A DNA stretch of 22,500 nt from Nymphaea colorata (GCF_008831285.2 NC_057562.1:12501-35000); one strand, 5' to 3'. Shown: positions 10,379-22,135, counted from the first letter of the stretch. The notes: generated by a model not told the origin, from the sequence alone. Numbers and translations are program-made.

Positions 10379-13181
10379 TCAGGTACCATATGAATAGGAC
10401 CGACAAAACCCCTGTACGGCTTCTTCTATTTCTCGATAAAAGGAAATATGGCCAACAGTAGTTCGAATGTATATACAAAGCATTCCTTTTTTTACACTTC
10501 TTACTACTCGATAGTGATCATAAATCTCATGATAAGTGCCCAAAGATTCATATTGAACTTCGATGGGAACTTCTCTATTTATTGAGGCAATGACACGTTG
10601 ATCTAGTCGCCACCGTAGCCATAAAGTACTATATAAATCGATCCCTTTCTGCCGATAAGCCCCAAGTGCATCGTAGGAACTACAAAAATAGGGTTCTTTC
10701 CCTTTCCTATACTCATAATTACTATGATCAATTCTTTCATTTTGGTAGTTTCTGGGGTTACATGGATTATACCTATTTGCACAAATACCTCTACGATTCC
10801 CCATCGTTAATACATAGAGCCCCATAAGCATATCTTGAGTGGGTACGGAAATGGGATCCCCAATGGCTGGAGACAAGAGATTCGTATGAGAAAACATAAG
10901 TAAACGAGCTTCTGCTTGAGCTTCCAAAGATAAAGGTACATGAACAGCCATTTGATCTCCATCGAAGTCCGCATTGAATCCCTTACAAACCAATGGATGT
11001 AAACAAATAGCTCGTCCCTCCACTAAAATAGGTTGGAACGCCTGTATGCCTAATCTATGCAAAGTGGGTGCTCTATTTAGCAATACAGGATGCCCCTGCA
11101 TAACTTCTTGAAGTATTTCCCATACAATGGGTTCTTTTTCCCGAATTTTACTTTTAGCAAGTCCTATGTTGGAAGCAAGATGTTGTCTGATTAGACCACG
11201 AATTACAAATGTCTGAAAAAGCTCTATTGCTATTTCTCGAGGTAATCCACATTGATGCAGTGAAAGCGAAGGGCCTACCACAATGACGGAACGACCCGAA
11301 TAATCGACCCGTTTACCAAGTAGAGTCTCGCGAAATCTTCCCTCTTTGCCTTCAATTACATCTGAAAACGACTTGTAAACTTTATTGTGACCGTCCCTCA
11401 TTGGTTGTCCGCGGATCCCATTATCAAGAAGTGTATCTACAGCTTCTTGTACCAATTTTTCCTGACACATTACTAATTCCCCCGGCGTAGATCTACTTGT
11501 TGTTAATAGATCGGTAAGAGTATTGTTCCGATAGATAACTCTTCTATAAAGTTCATTAATATCTGAACTCATTGATTTACCCCCATCAATCTGAATGATT
11601 GGCCTCAACTCGGGAGGAAGAACTGGTAATAGGGACAAAACCATCCATTCTGGTTCTACATTTGTTCGAAGAAAATGCTTAGCCAATTCCATGCGTCTAA
11701 CCAAAAAATCTTTTCTCCTCCCAATTTTTCTATCTTCCCAGTCATTCCCGGTTGATCCTTCTTCTCCCAATTCCTTCCATTCCACCAATGAACGATCTAT
11801 AATAATTCGCAAATCCAGATCGGCTAATTGTTCTCTGATAGCAGTAGCTCCGGTAGATATTTCTCGATTTCTAAATGTATCGAAGCCTTGGGTAGTAAAA
11901 AAAAGTGGGATACTGTATTTCCGGGATTGGATTTCATATTCGAATGAACCTCGTAATCGTAAGAAAGTAGGTTTTTTAGCTATGGGCCTAGCAAAAGAAA
12001 AATTGGGATAGGTTCCTATAGGATCTTCCCCCCCCCCCTAAAAATCGGACGTGAAGGTTTCCTCTCATCCGGCTTAAGTAGTTATACCAAATAAGGGGAA
12101 CTTCCAAATTTTGCTCTAGAAAACCCCACAAGGATCTACTCCTTACTCAAGTTCCCAGTGAGGACCAACCCTCATTGATTTGATTTCATTCTTCCCTTTA
12201 CTTCCTCAATTAGTCATTCAATTACAACATAAATGTGAAATTATTGAGTAGTCTACTTCCCTTCGAATGATGAATCCCCTTAAGGAATACATTGAAACTC
12301 ACAAAGGATTTACTTGTCTATATATCGTTCCGTTCGATCCTTTAGGTCCCTACTTTACCTCGACGATTATGCCATGTTCTTCCTTGAAGCATATATGCGA
12401 TGGATAGACTCCTGTAACCGTGCCATCATATTTCATTTCTAATTGCTTAACAGAATTTTTTTTATAAATTTAGAATTCTAAAAGGAATCTAATGGCTAGA
12501 TCCACGAAAGAACATGAAAAAAGTTTAACGAGGTACAACTAGCAATTCCCTATTACTCTCTTAGGGAGTCGACCATGGATTAATTCCTCTTTCATTTGGA
12601 GGTATTGAATACACCCACACCCAAAATTCTGAGCTTCATGTTATTCTTACCAATAGACATGTCAGAGCTAGAGGCATCCCAATCGGATTAAATAGGATGA
12701 CAGTTTTTCATTCTGAATCTGTAAAATCGTAATTTCGATCAAATCACACATCGCAGTATACCAGGCCTTCTAATTCCTTAAGAGGTTTATCTGAAAGATT
12801 CGCGATATAACTAGGAAGACGTTTCAAATACCACACATGAGTCACCGGGCATGCTAGTTTGATGTATCCCATTTGATATCTTCGGATCCGAGAATCAACA
12901 GATTCGACTCCGCATTGTTCGCAAAATTTCGGTTCTTCTTTTTCACCCCCGATCACTCGATAATTTCCACAAGCACAAATTCCACTTTTTATAGGTCCAA
13001 AAATTCTTTCACAAAACAACCCATCTTTTTCCGGTTTATTGGTTTTGTAATGAAAAGTATAGGGTTTTGTCACCTCTCCAACTATCTCTCCATTCGGTAG
13101 GATTTTGTTGGCCCAAGCACGTATTTGTTTAGGAGAAACTAATCCAATTCGAAGTTGTTGATGTTTATACTGATCGATCAT
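10379..13181 (-). CDS. rpoC1: Plastid RNA polymerase beta-prime subunit, two exons
   Basis: N-terminal half of bacterial beta-prime, carrying the catalytic magnesium site of the plastid-encoded polymerase. Exon 1 is 12750-13181 (432 bp) and exon 2 is 10379-12001 (1623 bp); together 684 aa. The start [13 protein letters not shown] at 13181 gives an exon 1 of exactly the tobacco/Arabidopsis length. An earlier in-frame ATG at 13202 (MNHNFSS...) is used in some annotations; the TTG at 13211 is not credible. Zinc-finger cysteines are at 69, 71, 87 and 90. The catalytic motif NADFDGDQM is at residues 487-495, with Asp489, 491 and 493. The junction reads YCD|FSFARPI. The protein ends [11 protein letters not shown]. 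The gene follows the rpoB stop by 26 bp (5 bp for the 13202 start) and precedes rpoC2 by 140 bp. Confidence 0.97.
12002..12749 (-). other. rpoC1 group II intron
   Basis: A 748-bp intron starting GTGTGATTTG at 12749 and ending CCCAAT at 12002 on the minus strand. A domain V hairpin is readable at about 12042-12075 (starts AAGCCGGATG, GAAA-type tip, return strand CACGTCCGATT). An 11-base C run (G on the intron strand) lies at 12028-12038, between domain V and the 3' splice site. No maturase ORF is present. The intron is typical of most angiosperms and is lost in grasses and some other groups, so its presence excludes those. Confidence 0.92.
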
Positions 13182-13207
13182 AGAAGAAAAATTATGATTC
13201 ATTCCGA

Positions 13208-16200
13208 TCAAACTTCCTTCCTATTCATCTGGAAGTTTTTCTCAGATACAAGGAAATGATTCAGTTCCAGAGATAAAGATCGTAGTTCGCGAACGAGCAA
13301 TCGAAAGGATTCTGGCGCACCCTCAGGATTAGGTATTGTTCCCCCAACGATCGTGGTACCAAGTACTTCCTGACGAGCTCTAATATGATCGGATTTATAA
13401 GTGAGCATCTCTTGTAAAATATGAGCAACACCAAATCCCTCTAGAGCCCAAACTTCCATTTCTCCTACTCGTTGTCCACCTTGCTTAGCCCTTCCCCTAA
13501 GGGGTTGTTGTGTAACAAGTGCATAATGACCACTGGAACGTCCGTGGATTTTATCATCAACTTGATGAATTAATTTTAACATATAGGACTTTCCTATTAT
13601 AACAGGTTGTTCAAAAGGATCTCCTGTTCTTCCATCAAATATTCTGCTCTTTCCAGGATACTCGGGTTCAAATACCCATGGATTTGCTGTTTGCTTACTG
13701 GCTTCATATAATTCAGAAAACACTAGTTTTCTCGAAGCCTCTTGCTCGTATCTCTCATCAAAGGGTGTTATTCTATAATGTCTGCCCAGCAGGTCTCCCG
13801 CTAACCCGAGCGAGCATTCAAACATCTGTCCCACATTCATTCGCGAAGGTACTCCTAATGGATTGAATACCATATCAACAGGTGTTCCATCTTGCAAATA
13901 AGGCATATCCTGTCTAGGCAAAATTTTTGAAATGATACCTTTATTCCCATGTCTTCCAGCTACTTTATCGCCCACTTTGATTTTACGTTTCTGTGAGATA
14001 TATACACGAATCATTTCTGGATTATAAATGGAACCCCCCTTTTTCTGGCCCCACCTGACATCAATAACTCGACCTCTTCCGCCTATAGGCAACTTTAGAC
14101 AAGTTTCTTTTGCAGTGGATACCTGAATGCCAAGTATGGCTCGTAATAATCTATCTTCTGGAGCATAGGATGATTCTTTCGCTGTCTGAGGCGTTAATTT
14201 ACCTACTAAAACATCACCAGTTTCTACCCAAGATCCCAGCATCACAATTCCATTTCTGTCTAAATTGCGGAGTAAATAAGGCTCTAAATGAGGTATTTCA
14301 TTAGTGATTCTTTCAGGTCCTTGGCTTGTCACATGAGTCTGAATTTCATATTTCCGGATATGAAAAGAAGTATAAATATCGTCATAGACTAGACGTTCAC
14401 TAATGAGTACGGCATCTTCAGAATTGTAACCCTCCCATGGCATATAAGCTACTGATACATTTTTCCCCAAAGCGAGTTCGCCACCAACCGTAGCCGCACC
14501 ATCCGCCAAAATTTGCCCCTTTTTCAGGCATTTACCCCGATGAACCTGAGGTTTTTGATGCATCCAAGTATTCTTGTTGGAACGCTGATACATAACCAAC
14601 GGAATGCTTATAGTGTCCCCATTACCTGATAAAACGATCTTTTCAGCATCGGTATAAATGATCTTTCCCTCGCGTTCGGCTATAGCCGAACCCCCTGAAT
14701 CGAGAGCCGCTTGGCGTTCCAAGCCGGTTCCAACAATACACTTTTCGGACTGAGAAAGCGGAACTGCTTGACGCTGCATATTAGAACTCATTAAAGCCCG
14801 ATTCGCATCATTATGCTCGATAAAAGGAATGAGAGAAGCTCCAATAGAAAAATATTGGAAGGGATAAATATTTCGAAGATGAATCTGTTCCCATGCAATA
14901 GTCAAGAATTCTTGACGGTATCGAGCTGGACCAACTTCTTCTTCCTGAATACCCCGAGTCAACGCCAAAGAATTTCCCGCCGCCACCATATAGTATTCAT
15001 CTCTACTCGGGGATAAATAAACCATCTGTTCTTCTTTTGATCTCTCAGATATTTCATAAAATGGGGTCTCTATAGACCCCCAATCACCAACCCTTGCATG
15101 AATAGCTAAGGACCCAATAAGTCCAACATTGATTCCCTCGGACGTATCAATTGGGCAAATACGCCCATAGTGACTAGGATGGATATCTCGTATACGAAAA
15201 CTAGCAGTTCGTCCTGTCAATCCCCCAGGACCCAAATAACTCGATTTTCGCCCATGAACTATTTGTGTCAATGGATTAGTTCGATCCAAGACTTGAGATA
15301 AAGGGTGTAGGCCGAAAAATGATTCATAAGTTGTTGTTAATGGAGTTGAAGTTACCAAATTACGAGGAGTCGGTATTAATTTATGCCGAATTGCTCCACA
15401 TATAGTTCCCCGAACCACATTTTCCAAGCGAACCAAAGCCAATCCGAATTGATCCTGTAACAGATCCGCTACAGAACGAATACGTTTATTTTTCAAGTGA
15501 TTCATATCGTCGAGTGTACCCATTCCAAATTTCATTCCGATCAAATGATCGGCAGCAGCCAATACATCTCGTGGTAACAAAAACGTATTGTTCTGGGGTA
15601 TATCAAGATTCAGTCTCTGGTTCATATTTCGTCGGCCAATCCTTCCTAATTCACATCTTTGTTGAAAAAATTTCTTTTGTAATTCTTTACATAAGGACTC
15701 AGAAAACACCGGATCACCGCCTACACAAGCAAATTTTTGATAAAACTCTAAAATGGCATTCTCCTTTGAACCAATCTTTTTTTTCTCCTTCTCGTTTGGG
15801 AAAGACAAGAAAATTTCAGGGTAGCAAACATTGTCTAGAATTTCTCTTAGACTTGAACCCATAGCTGATGATAGAACTAGAATAGAAATTTTTTGTTTCC
15901 TGCTTACACGGGCCCATATCCTTTCTTTTCTATCAATCTCTAATTCTGATCTTCCTCCCCAATCTGATATTATGGTGCCAGTATAGACAGAAATTCCGTT
16001 ATGATCCAATCCTGTACTGTAATAAATACCGGGACTTTGCAATATTTGATTGATGACAATTCTGTAAATTCCATTTACTATAGAGGTTCCCAAGGAATTC
16101 ATTAGAGGAATGTTTCCAAGCAATACGGTTTGTTCTTGCATATTTCTACCGGTTCTCCAAATTAACCCCGCCGGTACATATAACTCAGAGGAATATGTAA

Positions 16201-16423
16201 TTGATTCATACACAGCATCTCTTTCTTTTATCAAAGGTTCCACCAATTGATAAGATTCCCCAAATAATTGAAATTCAATTTCTTGATCTGTATCTTCAAT
16301 TTTTGGAAATTGATGAAGTTCTTCCATCAAGCCCTGATCAATGAACCTACAAAATCCCTCAAATTGGATCTGACTAAATCCAGGTATTGTAAACATTCCC
16401 TCATCTCCACCATCCCGGAGCAT
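13208..16423 (-). CDS. rpoB: Plastid RNA polymerase beta subunit
   Basis: Beta subunit of the plastid-encoded RNA polymerase, 1071 aa, the family length. It starts [20 protein letters not shown] at 16423 and ends [12 protein letters not shown], with a TGA at 13208-13210. Recognisable blocks in order are the N-terminal lobe [12 protein letters not shown]; the rifampicin-pocket region [16 protein letters not shown] near residue 424; [19 protein letters not shown] near 660-678; the active-site lysine segment [14 protein letters not shown] at 816-829; and the C-terminal clamp region [20 protein letters not shown]. Numbering is +1 against tobacco because of the N-terminal GGD. Ser114, 159, 185 and 668 match tobacco editing positions 113, 158, 184 and 667, and all keep an unedited C. 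It is the first gene of the rpoB-rpoC1-rpoC2 operon, which in other plants is read by the nuclear-encoded polymerase. Confidence 0.98.
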   Translation of the reverse strand: MLRDGGDEGMFTIPGFSQIQFEGFCRFIDQGLMEELHQFPKIEDTDQEIEFQLFGESYQLVEPLIKERDAVYESITYSSELYVPAGLIWRTGRNMQEQTVLLGNIPLMNSLGTSIVNGIYRIVINQILQSPGIYYSTGLDHNGISVYTGTIISDWGGRSELEIDRKERIWARVSRKQKISILVLSSAMGSSLREILDNVCYPEIFLSFPNEKEKKKIGSKENAILEFYQKFACVGGDPVFSESLCKELQKKFFQQRCELGRIGRRNMNQRLNLDIPQNNTFLLPRDVLAAADHLIGMKFGMGTLDDMNHLKNKRIRSVADLLQDQFGLALVRLENVVRGTICGAIRHKLIPTPRNLVTSTPLTTTYESFFGLHPLSQVLDRTNPLTQIVHGRKSSYLGPGGLTGRTASFRIRDIHPSHYGRICPIDTSEGINVGLIGSLAIHARVGDWGSIETPFYEISERSKEEQMVYLSPSRDEYYMVAAGNSLALTRGIQEEEVGPARYRQEFLTIAWEQIHLRNIYPFQYFSIGASLIPFIEHNDANRALMSSNMQRQAVPLSQSEKCIVGTGLERQAALDSGGSAIAEREGKIIYTDAEKIVLSGNGDTISIPLVMYQRSNKNTWMHQKPQVHRGKCLKKGQILADGAATVGGELALGKNVSVAYMPWEGYNSEDAVLISERLVYDDIYTSFHIRKYEIQTHVTSQGPERITNEIPHLEPYLLRNLDRNGIVMLGSWVETGDVLVGKLTPQTAKESSYAPEDRLLRAILGIQVSTAKETCLKLPIGGRGRVIDVRWGQKKGGSIYNPEMIRVYISQKRKIKVGDKVAGRHGNKGIISKILPRQDMPYLQDGTPVDMVFNPLGVPSRMNVGQMFECSLGLAGDLLGRHYRITPFDERYEQEASRKLVFSELYEASKQTANPWVFEPEYPGKSRIFDGRTGDPFEQPVIIGKSYMLKLIHQVDDKIHGRSSGHYALVTQQPLRGRAKQGGQRVGEMEVWALEGFGVAHILQEMLTYKSDHIRARQEVLGTTIVGGTIPNPEGAPESFRLLVRELRSLSLELNHFLVSEKNFQMNRKEV

Positions 16424-16700
16424 CTTTAGTTTCCCGTTTTTCGAAAAAATCCCATTATTGGCTCACTCTTTACCGAACCGTACGGATACAGATCGATCTA
16501 GCAATGATGGAATGTATATTCCGTTTACTGAATCACATGAAATTTTATTCAACCCCAAACACATACATATATATGTTATATGTAAATGGAATGTATGGGC
16601 GGAGGGAGAAGGAGAATTTTGTACTAAAATTCGAGCAACAGATGCAAATCTAAATGACTCGATAAAACATTCATGGAAACAAGTTGGATTCTGCCACTGA

Positions 16701-16745
16701 TACCATACCTATGGATACCATACCTATGGATACCATACCTATGGA
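16701..16745. repeat. 15-bp tandem repeat, three perfect copies
   Basis: The unit TACCATACCTATGGA is repeated exactly three times, at 16701-16715, 16716-16730 and 16731-16745. It is a minisatellite in the rpoB-trnC spacer, about 280 bp upstream of rpoB. Confidence 0.97.
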
Positions 16746-17515
16746 GTCTTATTACTTATTAGAGAATATCAAATGGTCTATTTGATCCAATTTCTTTGTA
16801 TATCTTCTACCTTTTATCTATCAATTATGTTATGATATTATGATCAGATCTGGTTAGGTACCAGAAAAATGGATTGATTCGGGATTTGATCTGTTCTATA
16901 TCTACTATATCTATGTTATATAAATGATAGAGAGACAGAATAATCAGAACATTAGAAAAATCCGGGTGGCTTTTATTTTAGCACTTAGCTCGTTGATTCC
17001 GTTGTTCAAAAGATAATTCACACAAAGGAGGGATCTATTTCGACCATTTCATTTGAGTTGTTAGTAGAATACAATTGCAGTACGTACGTAAGAGGAGTTG
17101 TATCGATGAAGTAATGCGAAGCTAGCTAATCTCGCTAGCCCATACTTTATTGCAGTTACACTTGGATATATATTTCGTTCGTGCTATATCATGAATTTCT
17201 ATTCCAAATGGATCATGATTGACTATAAGGGTGTGTAAGCTATCTTACTGTTTGGGGTTTACATAAACACATAGTTGTTATTATAATTAATTGGAATTGA
17301 ATTGGATTGATTTTCTTCTTATTACATTAAAGTAAAGCATTTGGAGATCAAAAGAACCTTTCGTAAATTCACATTCACATTCGTGAAATAGTTAATGGTT
17401 CCAATTAAGTATTAAATGACTGTGACTGGAAATTTATTCTTTATTTTCTTTTTATTTCAATGCAATCAATAAAAAGGGAAGTTTTTAGGTCTTATGTTGA
17501 GATACTATACAATAG

Positions 17516-17535
17516 ATCTAAGAAAATCTAAGAAA
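17516..17535. repeat. 10-bp tandem duplication
   Basis: ATCTAAGAAA occurs twice in a row at 17516-17525 and 17526-17535, upstream of trnC. Confidence 0.85.
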
Positions 17536-17682
17536 ATGATCTCAACTAGAGGAAGAGTAAGTTGGGTAAAAAGATGGATAGGATAAGGAAAACAGAATTG
17601 GAAGATGCAAATCCAATAAAAACCAATGATTCAGTAACCCTCTCCAAAAAGAGTATTTACGCCCATTTATTATTTCTTTTTT

Positions 17683-17753
17683 GGCGGCATGGCCGAGTGG
17701 TAAGGCGGGGGACTGCAAATCCTTTCTCCCCAGTTCAAATCCGGGTGTCGCCT
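17683..17753 (+). tRNA. trnC-GCA: tRNA-Cys (GCA)
   Basis: A 71-bp tRNA. The acceptor arm GGCGGCA pairs with TGTCGCC (one G-U pair) and T is the discriminator. The anticodon GCA is at 17715-17717, in the loop of GGGGGACTGCAAATCCTTT. The T arm contains GTTCAAATC. CCA is not encoded, as usual in plastids. It is the first gene on the plus strand after the rpo operon. Confidence 0.97.
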
Positions 17754-18726
<973 letters not shown>

Positions 18727-18802
18727 GGGTACTACTAATTGAGTGTAATTGAGTTGAGTAATCAGCTTGTATCAATTGTTTAATTTCATAATTAGATCGT
18801 TT

Positions 18803-18820
18803 TATGTTTAAATAAACATA
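18803..18820 (+). repeat. Palindrome downstream of petN
   Basis: TATGTTTA (18803-18810) and TAAACATA (18813-18820) are reverse complements around two A. It lies about 77 bp after the petN stop and may form the 3' hairpin of the petN RNA. Confidence 0.6.
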
Positions 18821-19028
18821 TCTTCCATCTCAAAATTCCACAGAAATTTAGTAATTAATTACCTTTCATTTTCATTTAACCTTTGGATCCGCTATCTCAA
18901 TTATTCCCGCGTTCGTATTTTGAAAATCAAAGCAACTCCCCTGATAATGATAGAAAATTGATTTTTTCTAATCAAATTGATTCCTCCAAAATATTCCATT
19001 TCATTTTGATGAACCCGTTCTTTCTTAC

Positions 19029-19072
19029 CATAACATTAACATCATTATGGCATAACATTAACATCATTATGG
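19029..19072. repeat. 22-bp perfect tandem duplication
   Basis: Two identical 22-bp copies at 19029-19050 and 19051-19072, each starting CATAACATTAACATC and ending TTATGG. Confidence 0.95.
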
Positions 19073-19814
19073 ATATTACAATGAGGAGCAACAATCCCTA
19101 TTTGATTTCTTTCCCTCTTTACTGTTCAAAGGGGGAGTCGTTCTGCTATTATGTAGAGTAGATACAACTTTATACTGTAGGCGACGAGAGGCTACGCATA
19201 AGAAAAGAAGAGCGCCCGGTGATCCACATATACTTACCTTAGACTCCTGGCATTTGATTTATGCTTTATCGCCTCACCATCAGGGTTCAAGCATGAAAAA
19301 AGGTCTACTACCCCTTTTCCAGATACGAATAACTTACCATAGAACTCCTTGGATCGTCTAGTACAGATCATCCAATTCACAATTCTTTCTTTTTCTTCGG
19401 AATTTAATTCTAAAAAAAATTACTTGCCTTTCTTTTGTATATGCACATACTACTCCTCCACTCTTTCGCAATAGTTAAATTAATTAGTTCTACTACTTAA
19501 TTTAATCAAACAAAAATCTATCCTGATTACTGATTATCATTATGAAAGTTATTAACTTAATGAAAGATTAATGAAAGAGAAACCTATGAATTAGTACAAT
19601 TCAGTTATTAACGTTAGATTCTTTCGGATTCATCAAAATAAAAACGAATGGATGGGTGGAGCGAAGAGATGGAATGGGAGTGCTATTTGAATCTATATAT
19701 ATATATTATATATAATATGTGATAATGAATTTATGGATTTGCATCCACATGTATGTATGTAGATTGATTTTAAATTGATCTCTATCAATTCCATATTCCA
19801 TATCTTCATACAAT

Positions 19815-19862
19815 AGATAGTACGGTAGAAAGGTTCATATAGTTCTCCCCACCGTACTATCT
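19815..19862 (-). repeat. 12-bp stem-loop downstream of psbM
   Basis: AGATAGTACGGT (19815-19826) pairs perfectly with ACCGTACTATCT (19851-19862) across a 24-nt loop, about 150 bp beyond the psbM stop in the direction of transcription. It probably stabilises the psbM RNA 3' end. The same geometry allows loop inversion during evolution. Confidence 0.8.
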
Positions 19863-20008
19863 CATCTATTGGATACATACACCGAGGATTCAATCCAGTC
19901 TGCTCATTTCATTTAAGACTTGGAATTGTCATCCCTTTCTTTCATTTATTGAATCATTTTTAAAAGAACTAAACTAATAAAATTAGACTAACTCAAGTTT
20001 CATTCAAA

Positions 20009-20895
<887 letters not shown>

Positions 20896-20969
20896 CGGGA
20901 CTGACGGGGCTCGAACCCGCAGCTTCCGCCTTGACAGGGCGGTGCTCTGACCAATTGAACTACAATCCC
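20896..20969 (-). tRNA. trnD-GUC: tRNA-Asp (GUC)
   Basis: A 74-bp tRNA. On the minus strand it starts GGGATTGTAGTTCAATTGGT, the anticodon GTC is at 20933-20935, the T arm is CGGGTTCGAGCCCCG, and the acceptor return is CAGTCCC with discriminator G. It is the last gene of the trnE-trnY-trnD cluster, 432 bp after trnY. Confidence 0.97.
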
Positions 20970-21401
20970 AAGAAAATGAGGTGTACAGCTTACATTATTT
21001 ATTGTTTATTTTGATTTTATATTTTGATTTTATTTCATCGAACCATAACCGTATAGATAGATCATATAAAAAAATACGACGCCTGTAACGGATATACTGA
21101 TATACATATCTACATAGATAGAAGAGAAGATGGATGGATAAATAGCAAAGCAACCTGTGGTTATTGCCAAATTGACTGACAATCCATCTTTCAATGAAAA
21201 AGGGCTCTTTTCTTTTTCATCTTTTCATTTGATTTCTCGGATTGGCTGAAAATAATTCAAAATAATTCATAGATCCAGATTGTTAGAAACATCAGAACAT
21301 GGAGGAACAAATAGAATCAAGTTGACTCTTTATTCCTCCATATCATCATGTATTTTTGGAGTACGGATTGGTTATATCATCCTCAAGGATCGGTGAATTC
21401 T
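20970..21401. other. trnY-trnD spacer
   Basis: A 432-bp spacer with no gene. It contains a 13-bp tandem duplication at 21007-21032 and a 10-bp duplication (AAAATAATTC twice) at 21249-21268. Confidence 0.75.
21007..21032. repeat. 13-bp perfect tandem duplication
   Basis: TATTTTGATTTTA is repeated exactly at 21007-21019 and 21020-21032, close to the 5' side of trnD. Confidence 0.9.
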
Positions 21402-21485
21402 TGGGCCGAGCTGGATTTGAACCAGCGTAGACATATCGCCAACGAATTTACAGTCCGTCCCCATTAACCGCTCGGGCATCGACCC
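21402..21485 (-). tRNA. trnY-GUA: tRNA-Tyr (GUA)
   Basis: An 84-bp class II tRNA with a long variable arm. On the minus strand it starts GGGTCGATGCCCGAGCGGTT, has anticodon GTA at 21449-21451, a T arm TGGTTCAAATCCA and acceptor return TCGGCCC with discriminator A. It lies 63 bp after trnE and is co-transcribed with it. Confidence 0.97.
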
Positions 21486-21548
21486 AGGAAGAATCAATTG
21501 TCGGTTTATTGATAATTCATGGTCAATTTTTCTTTCGTCGTACCCTAC

Positions 21549-21621
21549 TACCCCCAGGGGAAGTCGAATCCCCGCTGCCTCCTTGAAAGAGAGATGTCCT
21601 GAACCGCTAGACGATAGGGGC
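21549..21621 (-). tRNA. trnE-UUC: tRNA-Glu (UUC)
   Basis: A 73-bp tRNA starting GCCCCTATCGTCTAGCGGTT on the minus strand, anticodon TTC at 21585-21587, T arm GGGGATTCGACTTCCCC. Besides translation, plastid tRNA-Glu supplies glutamate for 5-aminolevulinate, the precursor of chlorophyll and haem, which makes this gene essential. The acceptor stem has G-U pairs at 1-72 and 6-67; position 6 is T where C is common, and the stem still pairs. Confidence 0.97.
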
Positions 21622-21640
21622 ACGCCCACCCGATCGCCAT

Positions 21641-21660
21641 CATACTATACTCATAGTATG
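21641..21660. repeat. Palindrome over the trnE -10 element
   Basis: CATACTAT (21641-21648) and ATAGTATG (21653-21660) are reverse complements with a 4-base centre. The right arm contains the putative -10 element. Confidence 0.85.
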
Positions 21661-21682
21661 AGTAGTTTTTTGGAATTGTCAA
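21653..21682 (-). promoter_or_regulatory. trnE-trnY-trnD promoter, -35/-10 type
   Basis: On the minus strand TTGACA (21677-21682) and TACTAT (21653-21658) are 18 bp apart, a near-consensus promoter for the plastid-encoded polymerase. A second TTGACA sits directly upstream (21683-21688). Initiation would fall near 21646, about 25 bp before trnE. The motif matches what is known of trnE promoters in other plants. Confidence 0.75.
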
Positions 21683-22005
21683 TGTCAATATAATGAATGC
21701 TAGGATACGAACAACCTTTCGTGCTTTTGTGATTCCGTATACATATAATATTAATGTAAGAAAATTTCTTTATTGTTCATTCAGGAACCTTTCATTACAT
21801 TATATATTTATATATTCTTATATAACAATAACAATTCTTATATAACAAAGATGAATTATATAATCTAATCATAATCAAAATAATGGAGTATAGGGGATGT
21901 CTTGCCCGACAGAAAAAGTCAAACCCATTCATTCTAATTTTCACTCATTGATTCGCGCATCATTAAGATATAATAGACATAGACTGTTATATTACTATTC
22001 ATTTC

Positions 22006-22029
22006 ATATATGTATTTATATATGTATTT
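22006..22029. repeat. 12-bp tandem duplication
   Basis: ATATATGTATTT is repeated at 22006-22017 and 22018-22029 in the trnE-trnT spacer. Confidence 0.88.
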
Positions 22030-22080
22030 AATTGAATTAACTATTCATTGTTCCTGAATGAGCCCCCATCTGTATATGTA

Positions 22081-22103
22081 TATTGTATATATTATATACA
22101 ATA
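22081..22103. repeat. 11-bp A+T-rich palindrome
   Basis: TATTGTATATA (22081-22091) and TATATACAATA (22093-22103) are perfect reverse complements around a single T. It can form a cruciform or RNA hairpin. Confidence 0.88.
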
Positions 22104-22105
22104 TA

Positions 22106-22135
22106 TACAAGATATAATTGTACAAGATATAATTG
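22106..22135. repeat. 15-bp perfect tandem duplication
   Basis: TACAAGATATAATTG is repeated at 22106-22120 and 22121-22135, with four further matching bases after it. It directly follows the palindrome at 22081-22103. Confidence 0.93.

Larger units (their letters stand above)
16424..17682. other. rpoB-trnC spacer, no gene
   Basis: A 1259-bp divergent spacer. The rpoB operon promoter must lie here. The minus strand at about 16890-16920 has CATAGATATAG and similar A+T-rich motifs that vaguely recall nuclear-encoded-polymerase promoters, but I cannot assign one. It contains a triple 15-bp repeat at 16701-16745 and a 10-bp duplication at 17516-17535. Open frames at 16458-16700 and 17562-17792 are chance; the second runs through trnC. 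Confidence 0.75.
18727..20008. other. petN-psbM spacer, no gene
   Basis: A 1282-bp spacer between the convergent petN and psbM. Its only longer frames (18883-19161 plus, 19693-19893 minus) show no family signal. It contains an 18-bp near-palindrome at 18803-18820, a 22-bp duplication at 19029-19072, and a strong stem at 19815-19862. Confidence 0.78.

Noticed and set aside
10239-10478. 80-codon upstream extension of the rpoC2 reading frame into rpoC1
   Set aside because: It overlaps the rpoC1 3' end, shows no family similarity, and known RpoC2 proteins begin at MEVLMAER or MAER.
11595-12011. 138-aa plus-strand open frame
   Set aside because: Antisense shadow of rpoC1 exon 2 that ends at the intron boundary by chance.
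13203-13211. rpoC1 start at 13211
   Set aside because: The codon is TTG, it overlaps the rpoB stop, and two ATG codons follow closely.
15514-15864. 116-aa plus-strand open frame
   Set aside because: Antisense shadow of rpoB without recognisable domains.
16890-16920. Possible nuclear-encoded-polymerase promoter of rpoB
   Set aside because: Only a loose match in A+T-rich sequence, and its distance from rpoB (about 480 bp) differs from the tobacco promoter; not enough to annotate.
18883-19161. 92-aa open frame in the petN-psbM spacer
   Set aside because: It begins at a non-ATG codon, runs through a 22-bp tandem duplication, and matches no plastid family I know.
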